DNA of 64,000 nt from Prosopocoilus inquinatus (taxonomy: Eukaryota > Arthropoda > Insecta > Coleoptera > Lucanidae). The stretch spans positions 558,001 to 622,000 of the forward strand of contig JAYKNF010000018.1 in NCBI GenBank assembly GCA_036172665.1, given 5' to 3'. The position numbers were made by a program, and so were the translations under genes. Under the pieces are notes generated by a model. It made no database searches. It had not been told where the DNA came from and saw only the letters and a list, made by a program, of their open reading frames with translations. Below, in pieces: positions 1-10,590 of this stretch (positions are counted from its first letter, which is position 1; every line of letters starts with the position of its first letter).

Positions 1-34
1 TCGAAACGTCAAATAACATGATAGATGAGTAAGG

Positions 35-40
35 ATCGAT
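35..40. other. Monomer-periodic ATCGAT (ClaI-type) site, example copy
   Basis: ATCGAT lies at monomer positions 35-40 and recurs at the same place in most units, so it marks the 149-bp phase. Units of the GATCGTTTA subtype lack it. TTTAAA at positions 81-86 is present in units reading GTTTAAAAC and absent from those reading GTTCAAAAC. CAGCTG appears only in the CTTCAGCTG subtype. These sites therefore report both the monomer ladder and the subtype pattern. Confidence 0.9.
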
Positions 41-75
41 TAGATACATCACAGGAACAACGCTAATACGTGATG

Positions 76-92
76 TTTCGTTCAAAACTATT
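76..92 (+). other. Degenerate CENP-B-box-like word, example copy
   Basis: Monomer positions 76-92 read TTTCGTT, then TTA or TCA, then AAACTATT. Against the known CENP-B box pattern nTTCGnnnnAnnCGGGn, the bases TTCG, the central A and the first C match (6 of 9 essential bases), but the GGG is absent. The word is one of the best conserved parts of the unit. Similarity is suggestive only; nothing here shows a protein binds it, and a 12-base AT-rich match can arise by chance. Confidence 0.2.
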
Positions 93-3000
93 TCCAGCTT
101 CTGCTGCGTCCGAAAACGTCGTATCTCACATCAGAGCTACTGGAGTCCATCGATACGCCAAATAACATGATATATGAGTAAGGATCGATTAGATACATCA
201 CAGGAACAACGCTAATACGTGTTGTTTCGTTTAAAACTATTTCCAGCTTCTGCTGCGTCCGAAAACGTCGTATCTCACATCAGAGTTACTGGAGTCCATC
301 GAAACGTCAAATAACATGATAGATAAGTATGGGTCGATTAGATACAGCACAGGAACAACGCTAATACGTGTTGTTTCGTTCAAAACTATTTCCAGCTTCT
401 GCTGCGTCCGATAACTTTGTATCTCACATCAGGGTTACTGGAGTCCGTCCAAACGTCAAATAACATGATAGATGAGTAAGGATCGATTAGATACAGCACA
501 GGAACAACGCTAATACGTGTTGTTTCGTTTAAAACTATTTCCAGCTCCTGCTGCCTCCAAAAACTTTGTATCTCACATCAGACTTACTGGAGTCCATCCA
601 AACGTCAAATAACATGTTAGTTAAGTAAGGATCGTTTAAATACATCACAGGAACAACGCTAATACGTGTTGTTTCATTTAAAACTATTTCCAGCTTCAGC
701 TGCGTCCGAGAACTTCGTATCTCACATCAAAGTTACTGGAGTCCATCGAAACGCCAAATAACATGATAGATGAGTAAGGATCGATTAGATACATCACAGG
801 AACAACGCTAATGCGTGTTGTTTCGTTTAAAACTATTTCCAGCTTCTGCTGCGTCCGAAAACGTCGTATCTCACATCAGAGCTACTGGAGTCCATCGAAA
901 CGCCAAATAACATGATATATGAGTAAGGATCGATTAGATACAGCACAGGAACAACGCTAATACGTGTTGTTTCGTTTAAAACTATTTCCAGCTCCTGCTG
1001 CGTCCAAAGACTTTGTATCTCACATCAGACTTACTGGAGTCCATCCAAACGTCAAATAACATGATAGATAAGTAAGGATCGATTAGATACATCACAGTAA
1101 CAACGCTAATGCGTGTTGTTTCGTTTAAAACTATTTCTAGCTTCAGCTGCGTCCGAGAACTTCGTATCTCACATCAAAGTTACTGGAGTTCATCGAAACG
1201 CCAAATAACATGATAGATGAGTAAGGATCGATTAGATACATCACAGGAACAACGCTAATACGTGTTGTTTCGTTCAAAACTATTTCCAGCTTCTGCTGCG
1301 TTCAAAAACTTTGTATCTCACATCAGAGTTACTGGAGTCCATCCAAAAGTCAAATAACATGATAGATGAGTAAGGATCGATTAGATACATCACAGGAACA
1401 ACGCTAATACGTGTTGTTTCATTTAAAACTATTTCCAGCTTCTGCTGCGTCCTAGAACTTCGTATCTCACGTCAGGGTTACTGGAGTCCATCCAAACGTC
1501 AAATAACATGATAGATAAGTAAGGATCGATTAGATACATCACAGGAACAACGCTAATGCGTGTTGTTTCGTTTAAAACTATTTCCAGCTTCTGCTGCGTC
1601 CGAAAATTTCGTATCTCACATTAGAGTTACTGGAATCCATCGAAACGACAAATAACATGATAGATGAGTAAGGATCGATTAGATACATCACAGGAACAAC
1701 GCTAATACGTGTTGTTTCGTTTAAAACTATTTCCAGCTTCTGCTGCGTCCGAAAACGTCGTATCTCACATCAGAGCTACTGGAGTCCATCGATACGCCAA
1801 ATAACATCATATATGAGTGAGGATCGATTAGATACATCACAGAAACAACGCTAATGCGTGTTGTTTCGTTTAAAACTATTTCCAGCTTCTGCTGCGTCCG
1901 AAAATTTCGTATCTCACATTAGAGTTACTGGAGTCCATCGAAACGTCAAATAACATGATAGATGAGTAAGGATCGATTAGATGCATCACATTAACAACGT
2001 TAATACGTGTCGTTTCGTTGAAAACTATTTCCAGCTTCTGCTGCGTCCGAAATCTTTGTGTCTCTCATCAGAGTTACTGGAGTCCATCCAAACGTCAAAT
2101 AACATGATAGATGAGTAAGGATCGATTAGATACCTCACAGGAACAACGCTAATACGCGTTGTTTCGTTTAAAACTATTTCCAGCTTCTGCTGCGTCCGAA
2201 AACTTCGTATCTCACATCAGAGCTACTGGAGTCCATCGAAACGCCAAATAACATGATATATGAGTAAGGATCGATTAGATACAGCACAGGAACAACGCTA
2301 ATACGTGTTGTTTCGTTTAAAACTATTTCCAGCTCCTGCTGCGTCCGAAAATTTCGTATCTCACATTAGAGTTACTGGAGTCCATCGAAACGTCAAATAA
2401 CATGATAGATGAGTAAGGATCGATTAGATACATCACAGGAACAACGCTAATACGTGATGTTTCGTTCAAAACTATTTCCAGCTTCTGCTGCGTCCGAAAT
2501 CTTTGTGTCTCTCATCAGAGTTACTGGAGTCCATCCAAACGTCAAATAACATGATAGATGAGTAAGGATCGGTTAGATACATCACAGGAACAACGCTAAT
2601 ACGTGTTGTTTCGTTTAAAACTATTTCCAGCTTCTGCTGCGTCCGAAAACGTCGTATCTCACATCAGAGTTACTGGAGTCCATCGAAACGTCAAATAACA
2701 TGATAGATAAGTATGGGTCGATTAGATACAGCACAGGAACAACGCTAATACGTGTTGTTTCGTTCAAAACTATTTCCAGCTTCTGCTGCGTCCGATAACT
2801 TTGTATCTCACATCAGGGTTACTGGAGTCCGTCCAAACGTCAAATAACATGATAGATGAGTAAGGATCGATTAGATACAGCACAGGAACAACGCTAATAC
2901 GTGTTGTTTCGTTTAAAACTATTTCCAGCTCCTGCTGCGTCCAAAAACTTTGTATCTCACATCAGACTTACTGGAGTCCATCCAAACGTCAAATAACATG

Positions 3001-3278
3001 TTAGTTAAGTGAGGATCGTTTAAATACATCACAGGAACAACGCTAATACGTGTTGTTTCATTTAAAACTATTTCCAGCTTCAGCTGCGTCCGAGAACTTC
3101 GTATCTCACATCAAAGTTACTGGAGTCCATCGAAACGCCAAATAACATGATAGATGAGTAAGGATCGATTAGATACATCACAGGAACAACGCTAATACGT
3201 GTTGTTTCGTTTCAAACTATTTCCAGCTTCTGCTGCGTCCGAAAACGTCGTATCTCACATCAGAGCTACTGGAGTCCA

Positions 3279-3457
3279 TCGAAACGCCAAATAACATGAT
3301 ATATGAGTAAGGATCGATTAGATACAGCACCTGTGCTGTATCTAATCGATCCTTACTCTCCTGAACAACGCTAATACGTGTTGTTTCGTTTAAAACTATT
3401 TCCAGCTCCTGCTGCGTCCAAAGACTTTGTATCTCACATCAGACTTACTGGAGTCCA
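3279..3457 (+). repeat. 179-bp monomer interrupted by a fold-back insertion
   Basis: This is the only unit longer than 149 bp in the window. Between CAGCAC and GAACAACG, the usual AG is replaced by 32 bases, a net gain of 30. Corresponding units at about 895 and 6140 are of normal length, so the insertion is private to this copy. Confidence 0.95.
3305..3358. repeat. Perfect inverted repeat: 26-bp arms, 2-base loop
   Basis: Bases 3305-3330 (starting GAGTAAGGATC, ending CAGCAC) are followed by CT and then by their exact reverse complement at 3333-3358. Bases 3331-3358 are the reverse complement of the 28 bases that would precede this point in an uninterrupted unit. About four filler bases (TCCT) then rejoin the normal sequence. 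The form is that of a templated fold-back, such as strand switching at a replication fork or a hairpin copy. A sequencing or assembly fold-back artefact is possible. It is not a transposon end: there is no cargo and no target duplication. Confidence 0.93.
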
Positions 3458-5245
3458 TCCAAACGTCAAATAACATGATAGATAAGTAAGGATCGATTAG
3501 ATACATCACAGTAACAACGCTAATGCGTGTTGTTTCGTTTAAAACTATTTCTAGCTTCAGCTGCGTCCGAGAACTTCGTATCTCACATCAAAGTTACTGG
3601 AGTTCATCGAAACGCCAAATAACATGATAGATGAGTAAGGATCGATTAGATACATCACAGGAACAACGCTAATACGTGTTGTTTCGTTCAAAACTATTTC
3701 CAGCTTCTGCTGCGTTCAAAAACTTTGTATCTCACATCAGAGTTACTGGAGTCCATCCTAAAGTCAAATAACATGATAGATGAGTAAGGATCGATTAGAT
3801 ACATCACAGGAACAACGCTAATACGTGTTGTTTCGTTTAAAACTATTTCCAGCTTCTGCTGCGTCCTAGAACTTCGTATCTCACGTCAGGGTTACTGGAG
3901 TCCATCCAAACGTCAAATAACATGATAGATAAGTAAGGATCGATTAGATACATCACAGGAACAACGCTAATGCGTGTTGTTTCGTTTAAAACTATTTCCA
4001 GCTTCTGCTGCGTCCTAAAATTTCGTATCTCACATTAGAGTTACTGGAATCCATCGAAACGACAAATAACATGATAGATGAGTAAGGATCGATTAGACAC
4101 ATCACAGGAACAACGATAATACGTGTTGTTTCGTTTAAAACTATTTCCAGCTTCTGCTGCGTCCGAAAACGTCGTATCTCACATCAGAGCTACTGGAGTC
4201 CATCGAAACGCCAAATAACATGATATATGAGTGAGGATCGATTAGATACATCACAGGAACAACGCTAATGCGTGTTGTTTCGTTTAAAACTATTTCCAGC
4301 TTCTGCTGCGTCAGAAAATTTCGTATCTCACATTAGAGTTACTGGAGTCCATCGAAACGTCAAATAACATAGTAGCTAAGTAAGGATCGATTAGATACAT
4401 CACAGGAACAACGCTAATACGTGTTGTTTCGTTCAAAACTATTTCCAGTTTCTGCTGCGTCCAAAAACCTTGTATCTCACATCAGAGTTACTGGAGTCCA
4501 TCCAAACGTCAAATAACATGATAGATGAGTAAGGATCGATTAGATACATCACAGGAACAACGCTAATACGTGTTGTTTCGTTTAAAACTATTTCCAGCTT
4601 CTGCTGCGTCCGAGAACTTCGTATCTCACGTCAGGGTTACTGGAGTCCATCCAAACGTCAAATAATATGATAGATAAGTAAGGATCTATTAGATACATCA
4701 CATGAACAACGCTAATGCGTGTTGTTTCGTTTAAAACTATTTCCAGCTTCTGCTGCGTCCGAGAACTTCGTATCTCACGTCAGGGTTACCGGAGTCCATC
4801 CAAACGTCAAATAACATGATAGATAAGTAAGGATCGATTAGATACATCACAGGAACAACGCTAATGCGTGTTGTTTCGTTTAAAACTATTTCCAGCTTCT
4901 GCTGCGTCCGAAAATTTCGTATCTCACATTAGAGTTACTGGAGTCCATCGAAACGTCAAATAACATGATAGATGAGTAAGGATCGATTAGATGCATCACA
5001 GGAACAACGCTAATACGTGTTTTTTCGTTCAAAACTATTTCCAGCTTCTGCTGCGTCCGAAAACGTCGTATCTCACATCAGAGCTACTGGAGTCCATCGA
5101 AACGCCAAATAACATGATATATGAGTGAGGATCGATTAGATACATCACAGGAACAACGCTAATGCGTGTTGTTTCGTTTAAAACTATTTCCAGCTTCTGC
5201 TGCGTCAGAAAATTTCGTATCTCACATTAGAGTTACTGGAGTCCA

Positions 5246-7927
5246 TCGAAACGTCAAATAACATGATAGATGAGTAAGGATCGATTAGATACATCACAGG
5301 AACAACGCTAATACGTGATGTTTCGTTCAAAACTATTTCCAGCTTCTGCTGCGTCCGAAATCTTTGTGTCTCTCATCAGAGTTACTGGAGTCCATCCAAA
5401 CGTCAAATAACATGATAGATGAGTAAGGATCGGTTAGATACATCACAGGAACAACGCTAATACGTGTTGTTTCGTTTAAAACTATTTCCAGCTTCTGCTG
5501 CGTCCGAAAACGTCGTATCTCACATCAGAGTTACTGGAGTCCATCGAAACGTCAAATAACATGATAGATAAGTATGGGTCGATTAGATACAGCACAGGAA
5601 CAACGCTAATACGTGTTGTTTCGTTCAAAACTATTTCCAGCTTCTGCTGCGTCCGATAACTTTGTATCTCACATCAGGGTTACTGGAGTCCGTCCAAACG
5701 TCAAATAACATGATAGATGAGTAAGGATCGATTAGATACAGCACAGGAACAACGCTAATACGTGTTGTTTCGTTTAAAACTATTTCCAGCTCCTGCTGCG
5801 TCCAAAAACTTTGTATCTCACATCAGACTTACTGGAGTCCATCCAAACGTCAAATAACATGTTAGTTAAGTAAGGATCGTTTAAATACATCACAGGAACA
5901 ACGCTAATACGTGTTGTTTCATTTAAAACTATTTCCAGCTTCAGCTGCGTCCGAGAACTTCGTATCTCACATCAAAGTTACTGGAGTCCATCGAAACGCC
6001 AAATAACATGATAGATGAGTAAGGATCGATTAGATACATCACAGGAACAACGCTAATGCGTGTTGTTTCGTTTAAAACCATTTCCAGCTTCTGCTGCGTC
6101 CGAAAACGTCGTATCTCACATCAGAGCTACTGGAGTCCATCGAAACGCCAAATAACATGATATATGAGTAAGGATCGATTAGATACAGCACAGGAACAAC
6201 GCTAATACGTGTTGTTTCGTTTAAAACTATTTCCAGCTCCTGCTGCGTCCAAAGACTTTGTATCTCACATCAGACTTACTGGAGTCCATCCAAACGTCAA
6301 ATAACATGATAGATAAGTAAGGATCGATTAGATACATCACAGTAACAACGCTAATGCGTGTTGTTTCGTTTAAAACTATTTCTAGCTTCAGCTGCGTCCG
6401 AGAACTTCGTATCTCACATCAAAGTTACTGGAGTTCATCGAAACGCCAAATAACATGATAGATGAGTAAGGATCGATTAGATACATCACAGGAACAACGC
6501 TAATACGTGTTGTTTCGTTCAAAACTATTTCCAGCTTCTGCTGCGTTCAAAAATTTTGTATCTCACATCAGAGTTACTGGAGTCCATCCAAAAGTCAAAT
6601 AACATGATAGATGAGTAAGGATCGATTAGATACATCACAGGAACAACGCTAATACGTGTTGTTTCGTTTAAAACTATTTCCAGCTTCTGCTGCGTCCTAG
6701 AACTTCGTATCTCACGTCAGGGTTACTGGAGTCCATCCAAACGTCAAATAACATGATAGATAAGTAAGGATCGATTAGATACATCACAGGAACAACGCTA
6801 ATGCGTGTTGTTTCGTTTAAAACTATTTCCAGCTTCTGCTGCGTCCGAAAATTTCGTATCTCACATTAGAGTTACTGGAATCCATCGAAACGACAAATAA
6901 CATGATAGATGAGTAAGGATCGATTAGATACATCACAGGAACAACGCTAATACGTGTTGTTTCGTTTAAAACTATTTCCAGCTTCTGCTGCGTCCGAAAA
7001 CGTCGTATCTCACATCAGAGCTACTGGAGTCCATCGAAACGCCAAATAACATGATATATGAGTGAGGATCGATTAGATACATCACAGGAACAACGCTAAT
7101 GCGTGTTGTTTCGTTTGAAACTATTTCCAGCTTCTGCTGCGTCAGAAAATTTCGTATCTCACATTAGAGTTACTGGAGTCCATCGAAACGTCAAATAACA
7201 TAGTAGCTAAGTAAGGATCGATTAGATACATCACAGGAACAACGCTAATACGTGTTGTTTCGTTCAAAACTATTTCCAGTTTCTGCTGCGTCCAAAAACC
7301 TTGTATCTCACATCAGAGTTACTGGAGTCCATCCAAACGTCAAATAACATGATAGATGAGTAAGGATCGATTAGATACATCACAGGAACAACGCTAATAC
7401 GTGTTGTTTCGTTTAAAACTATTTCCAGCTTCTGCTGCGTCCGAGAACTTCGTATCTCACGTCAGGGTTACTGGAGTCCATCCAAACGTCAAATAATATG
7501 ATAGATAAGTAAGGATCTATTAGATACATCACATGAACAACGCTAATGCGTGTTGTTTCGTTTAAAACTATTTCCAGCTTCTGCTGCGTCCGAGAACTTC
7601 GTATCTCACGTCAGGGTTACTGGAGTCCATCCAAACGTCAAATAACATGATAGATAAGTAAGGATCGATTAGATACATCACAGGAACAACGCTAATGCGT
7701 GTTGTTTCGTTTAAAACTATTTCCAGCTTCTGCTGCGTCCGAAAATTTCGTATCTCACATTAGAGTTACTGGAGTCCATCGAAACGTCAAATAACATGAT
7801 AGATGAGTAAGGATCGATTAGATGCATCACAGGAACAACGCTAATACGTGTTTTTTCGTTCAAAACTATTTCCAGCTTCTGCTGCGTCCGAAATCTTTGT
7901 GTCTCTCATCAGAGTTACTGGAGTCCA
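5246..7927 (+). repeat. Block A3, about 18 monomers
   Basis: This is a third copy of the A-type block, colinear with A2 at a shift of 2,861 then 2,831 bp and without the fold-back insertion. Shared rare forms include GTATGGGTCG (5572), the AAAGACTTTG form (about 6250), the CCTAGAACTTCG form (about 6696) and AGTAGCTAAG (7202). Its right part is also the left part of block B1, so the duplications are nested. Confidence 0.75.
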
Positions 7928-10590
7928 TCCAAACGTCAAATAACATGATAGATGAGTAAGGATCGATTAGATACCTCACAGGAACAACGCTAATACGCGT
8001 TGTTTCGTTTAAAACTATTTCCAGATTCTGCTGCGTCCGAAAACGTCGTATCTCACATCAGAGCTACTGGAGTCCATCGAAACGCCAAATAACATGATAT
8101 ATGAGTAAGGATCGATTAGATACAGCACAGGAACAACGCTAATACGTGTTGTTTCGTTTAAAACTATTTCCAGCTTCTGCTTCGTCCGAAAACGTCGTAT
8201 CTCACATCAGAGTTACTGGAGTCCATCGAAACGTCAAATAACATGAAAGATAAGTATGGGTCGATTAGATACAGCACAGGAACAACGCTAATACGTGTTG
8301 TTTCGTTCAAAACTATTTCCAGATTCTGCTGCGTCCGATAACTTTGTATCTCACATCAGGGTTACTGGAGTCCGTCCAAACGTCAAATAACATGATAGAT
8401 GAGGAAGGATCGATTAGATACAGCACAGGAACAACGCTAATACGTGTTGTTTCGTTTAAAACTATTTCCAGCTCCTGCTGCGTCCAAAAACTTTGTATCT
8501 CACATCAGACTTACTGGAGTCCATCCAAACGTCAAATAACATGTTAGTTAAGTAAGGATCGTTTAAATACATCACAGGAACAGCGCTAATACGTGTTGTT
8601 TCATTTAAAACTATTTCCAGCTTCTGCTTCGTCCGAAAACGTCGTATCTCACATCAGAGTTACTGGAGTCCATCGAAACGTCAAATAACATGAAAGATAA
8701 GTATGGGTCGATTAGATACATCACAGGAACAACGCTAATACGTGTTGTTTCGTTCAAAACTATTTCCAGTTTCTGCTGCGTCCAAAAACCTTGTATCTCA
8801 CATCAGAGTTACTGGAGTCCATCCAAACGCCAAATAACATGATAGATGAGTAAGGATCGATTAGATACATCACAGGAACAACGCTAATGCGTGTTGTTTC
8901 GTTTAAAACTATTTCCAGCTTCTGCTGCGTCCGAAAATTTCGTATCTCACATTAGAGTTACTGGAGTCCATCTAAACCTCAAATAACATGATAGATGAGT
9001 AAGGATCGATTAGATACATCACAGGAACAACGCTAATACGTGTTGTTTCGTTTAAAACTATTTCCAGCTTCTGCTGCGTCCGAGAACTTCGTATCTCACG
9101 ACAGGGTTACTGGAGTCCATCCAAACGTCAAATAACATGATAGATAAGTAAGGATCGATTAGATACATCACAGGAACAACGCTAATACGTGTTGTTTCGT
9201 TTAAAACTATTTCCAGCTTCTGCTGCGTCCGAGAACTTCGTATCTCACGTCAGGGTTACTGGAGTCCATCCAAACGTCAAATAACATGATAGATAAGTAA
9301 GGATCGATTAGATACATCACAGGAACAACGCTAATGCGTGTTGTTTCGTTTAAAACTATTTCCAGCTTCTGCTGCGTCCAAAAATTTCGTATCTCACATT
9401 AGAGTTACTGGAGTCCATCGAAACGTCAAGTAACATGATAGATGAGTAAGGATCGATTAGATACATCTCAGGAACAACGCTAATACGTGTTGTTTCGTTT
9501 AAAACTATTTCCAGCTTCTGCTGCGTCCGAAAACGTCGTATCTCACATCAGAGCTACTGGAGTCCATCGAAACGCCAAATAACATGATATATGAGTAAGG
9601 ATCGATTAGATACAGCACAGGAACAACGCTAATACGTGTTGTTTCGTTTAAAACTATTTCCAGCTCCTGCTGCGTCCATAAACTTTGTATCTCACATCAG
9701 ACTTACTGGAGTCCATCCAAACGTCAAAAAACATGATATATAAGTAAGGATCGATTAGATACATCACAGTAACAACGCTAATGCGTGTTGTTTCGTTTAA
9801 AACTATTTCTAGCTTCAGCTGCGTCCGAGAACTTCGTATCTCACATCAAAGTTACTGGAGTCCATCGAAACGCCAAATAACATGATAGATGAGTAAGGAT
9901 CGATTAGATACATCACAGGAACAACGCTAATACGTGTTGTTTCGTTCAAAACTATTTCCAGCTTCTGCTGCGTCCAAAAACTTTGTATCACATCAGAGTT
10001 ACTGGAGTCCATCCAAACGTCAAATAACATGATAGATGAGTAAGGATCGATTAGATACATCACAAGAACAACGCTAATACTTGTTGTTTCGTTTAAAACT
10101 ATTTCCAGCTTCTGCTGAGTCCGAGAACTTCGTATCTCACGTCAGGGTTACTGGAGTCCATCCAAACGTCAAATAACATGATAGATAAGTAAGGATCGAT
10201 TAGATACATCACAGGAACAACGCTAATGCGTGTTGTTTCGTTTAAAACTATTTCCAGCTTCTGCTGCGTTCGAGAACTTCGTATCTCACGTCAGGGTTAC
10301 TGGAGTCCATCCAAACGTCAAATAACATGATAGATAAGTAAGAATCGATTAGATACATCACAGGAACAACGCTAATGCGTGTTGTTTCGTTTAAAACTAT
10401 TTCCAGCTTCTGCTGCGTCCGAAAATTTCGTATCTCACATTAGAGTTACTGGAGTCCATCCAAACGTCAAATAACATGTTAGATAAGTAAGGATCGTTTA
10501 GATACATCACAGGAACAACGCTAATACGTGTTGTTTCATTTAAAACTATTTCCAGCTTCAGCTGCGTCCGAGAACTTCGTATCTCACATC
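6887..10590 (+). repeat. Block B1, left copy of a ~3.7-3.9 kb tandem duplication
   Basis: The order of monomer subtypes here is repeated immediately downstream. Shifts are 3,723 bp at AGTAGCTAAG (7202 to 10925), 4,021 bp at GTATGGGTCG (8254 to 12275) and 3,872 bp at the 2-bp deletion (9985 to 13857). The differences are whole monomers plus the deletion, so one or more units were gained or lost in each copy. B1 has a local rearrangement at about 8,600-8,850, where the GAAAGATAAGTATGGG unit occurs twice, three monomers apart (8254 and 8701). Confidence 0.8.
9865..10011 (+). repeat. 147-bp monomer with a TC deletion (B1 copy)
   Basis: The usual TTTGTATCTCACATCAG reads TTTGTATCACATCAG here, losing one TC pair near 9989. 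The same lesion is found in the B2 copy, so it pre-dates the duplication. It shifts the reading frame and accounts for the longest chance open frame in the window. Confidence 0.95.

Larger units (their letters stand above)
1..149 (+). repeat. Reference satellite monomer (phase reference)
   Basis: This unit defines the monomer coordinates used in the other entries. It starts at TCGAAACGTC and ends at GGAGTCCA. Positions that hardly vary across the array are about 11-17 (AAATAAC), 29-45 (around GGATCGATTAG), 52-67 (CAGGAACAACGCTAAT), 69-82, 84-97 (AAAACTATTTCCAG) and 138-149. Variable slots are position 3 (G or C, rarely T), 8-9 (GTC or GCC), 19-28 (GATAGATGAG, GATATATGAG, GATAGATAAG or AGTAGCTAAG), 46-48 (TAC ATC or CAGC), 68 (A or G), 83 (T or C), 97-101 (CTTCTG, CTCCTG, CTTCAG, GTTCTG), 111-120 (several forms) and 129-137. 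The chosen start is arbitrary because the array is continuous. This particular unit carries a rarer GTGATG form near position 70. Confidence 0.95.
1..2384 (+). repeat. Block A1, 16 monomers
   Basis: This stretch is 16 full units. It is repeated in the same monomer order immediately downstream with a shift of exactly 2,384 bp: the GTGATG form at base 70 recurs near 2454, and the GTATGGGTCG form at 327 recurs at 2711. After the fold-back insertion near 3331 the shift becomes 2,414 bp; for example, the AAAGACTTTG form at 1006 recurs at 3420. Similarity then frays after about 1.9 kb, where A1 has rarer private changes such as CATTAACAACG near 1989. Confidence 0.8.
2385..5245 (+). repeat. Block A2, 19 monomers plus a 30-bp insertion
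   Basis: The block repeats A1 and adds about three units carrying the AGTAGCTAAG form (4371) and related types. It is followed by a further copy: GTATGGGTCG at 2711 recurs at 5572 (2,861 bp) and AGTAGCTAAG at 4371 recurs at 7202 (2,831 bp = 19 x 149). The 30-bp change in shift is the insertion at 3331, which is absent from A1 and A3, so it arose in A2 only. Confidence 0.8.

Noticed and set aside
3305..3358. Transposon inverted terminal repeats, or a transcription terminator
   Set aside because: The two arms are separated by 2 bases and are copies of satellite sequence, with no cargo, no target duplication and no gene upstream.
8344..8547. Plus-strand 67-codon frame recurring at 12365-12568 with near-identical peptide
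   Set aside because: The recurrence is explained by the B duplication of the DNA, not by protein selection. The frame spans ordinary monomers.
9815..10063. Open reading frame of 82 codons on the minus strand, and similar frames of 61-71 codons elsewhere
   Set aside because: They lie wholly inside the satellite and occur only where a unit happens to lose a stop codon or, here and at 13687-13902, where the 2-bp TC deletion joins two frames. As 149 is not a multiple of 3, each unit is read in a new frame. There is no domain and no independent conservation.
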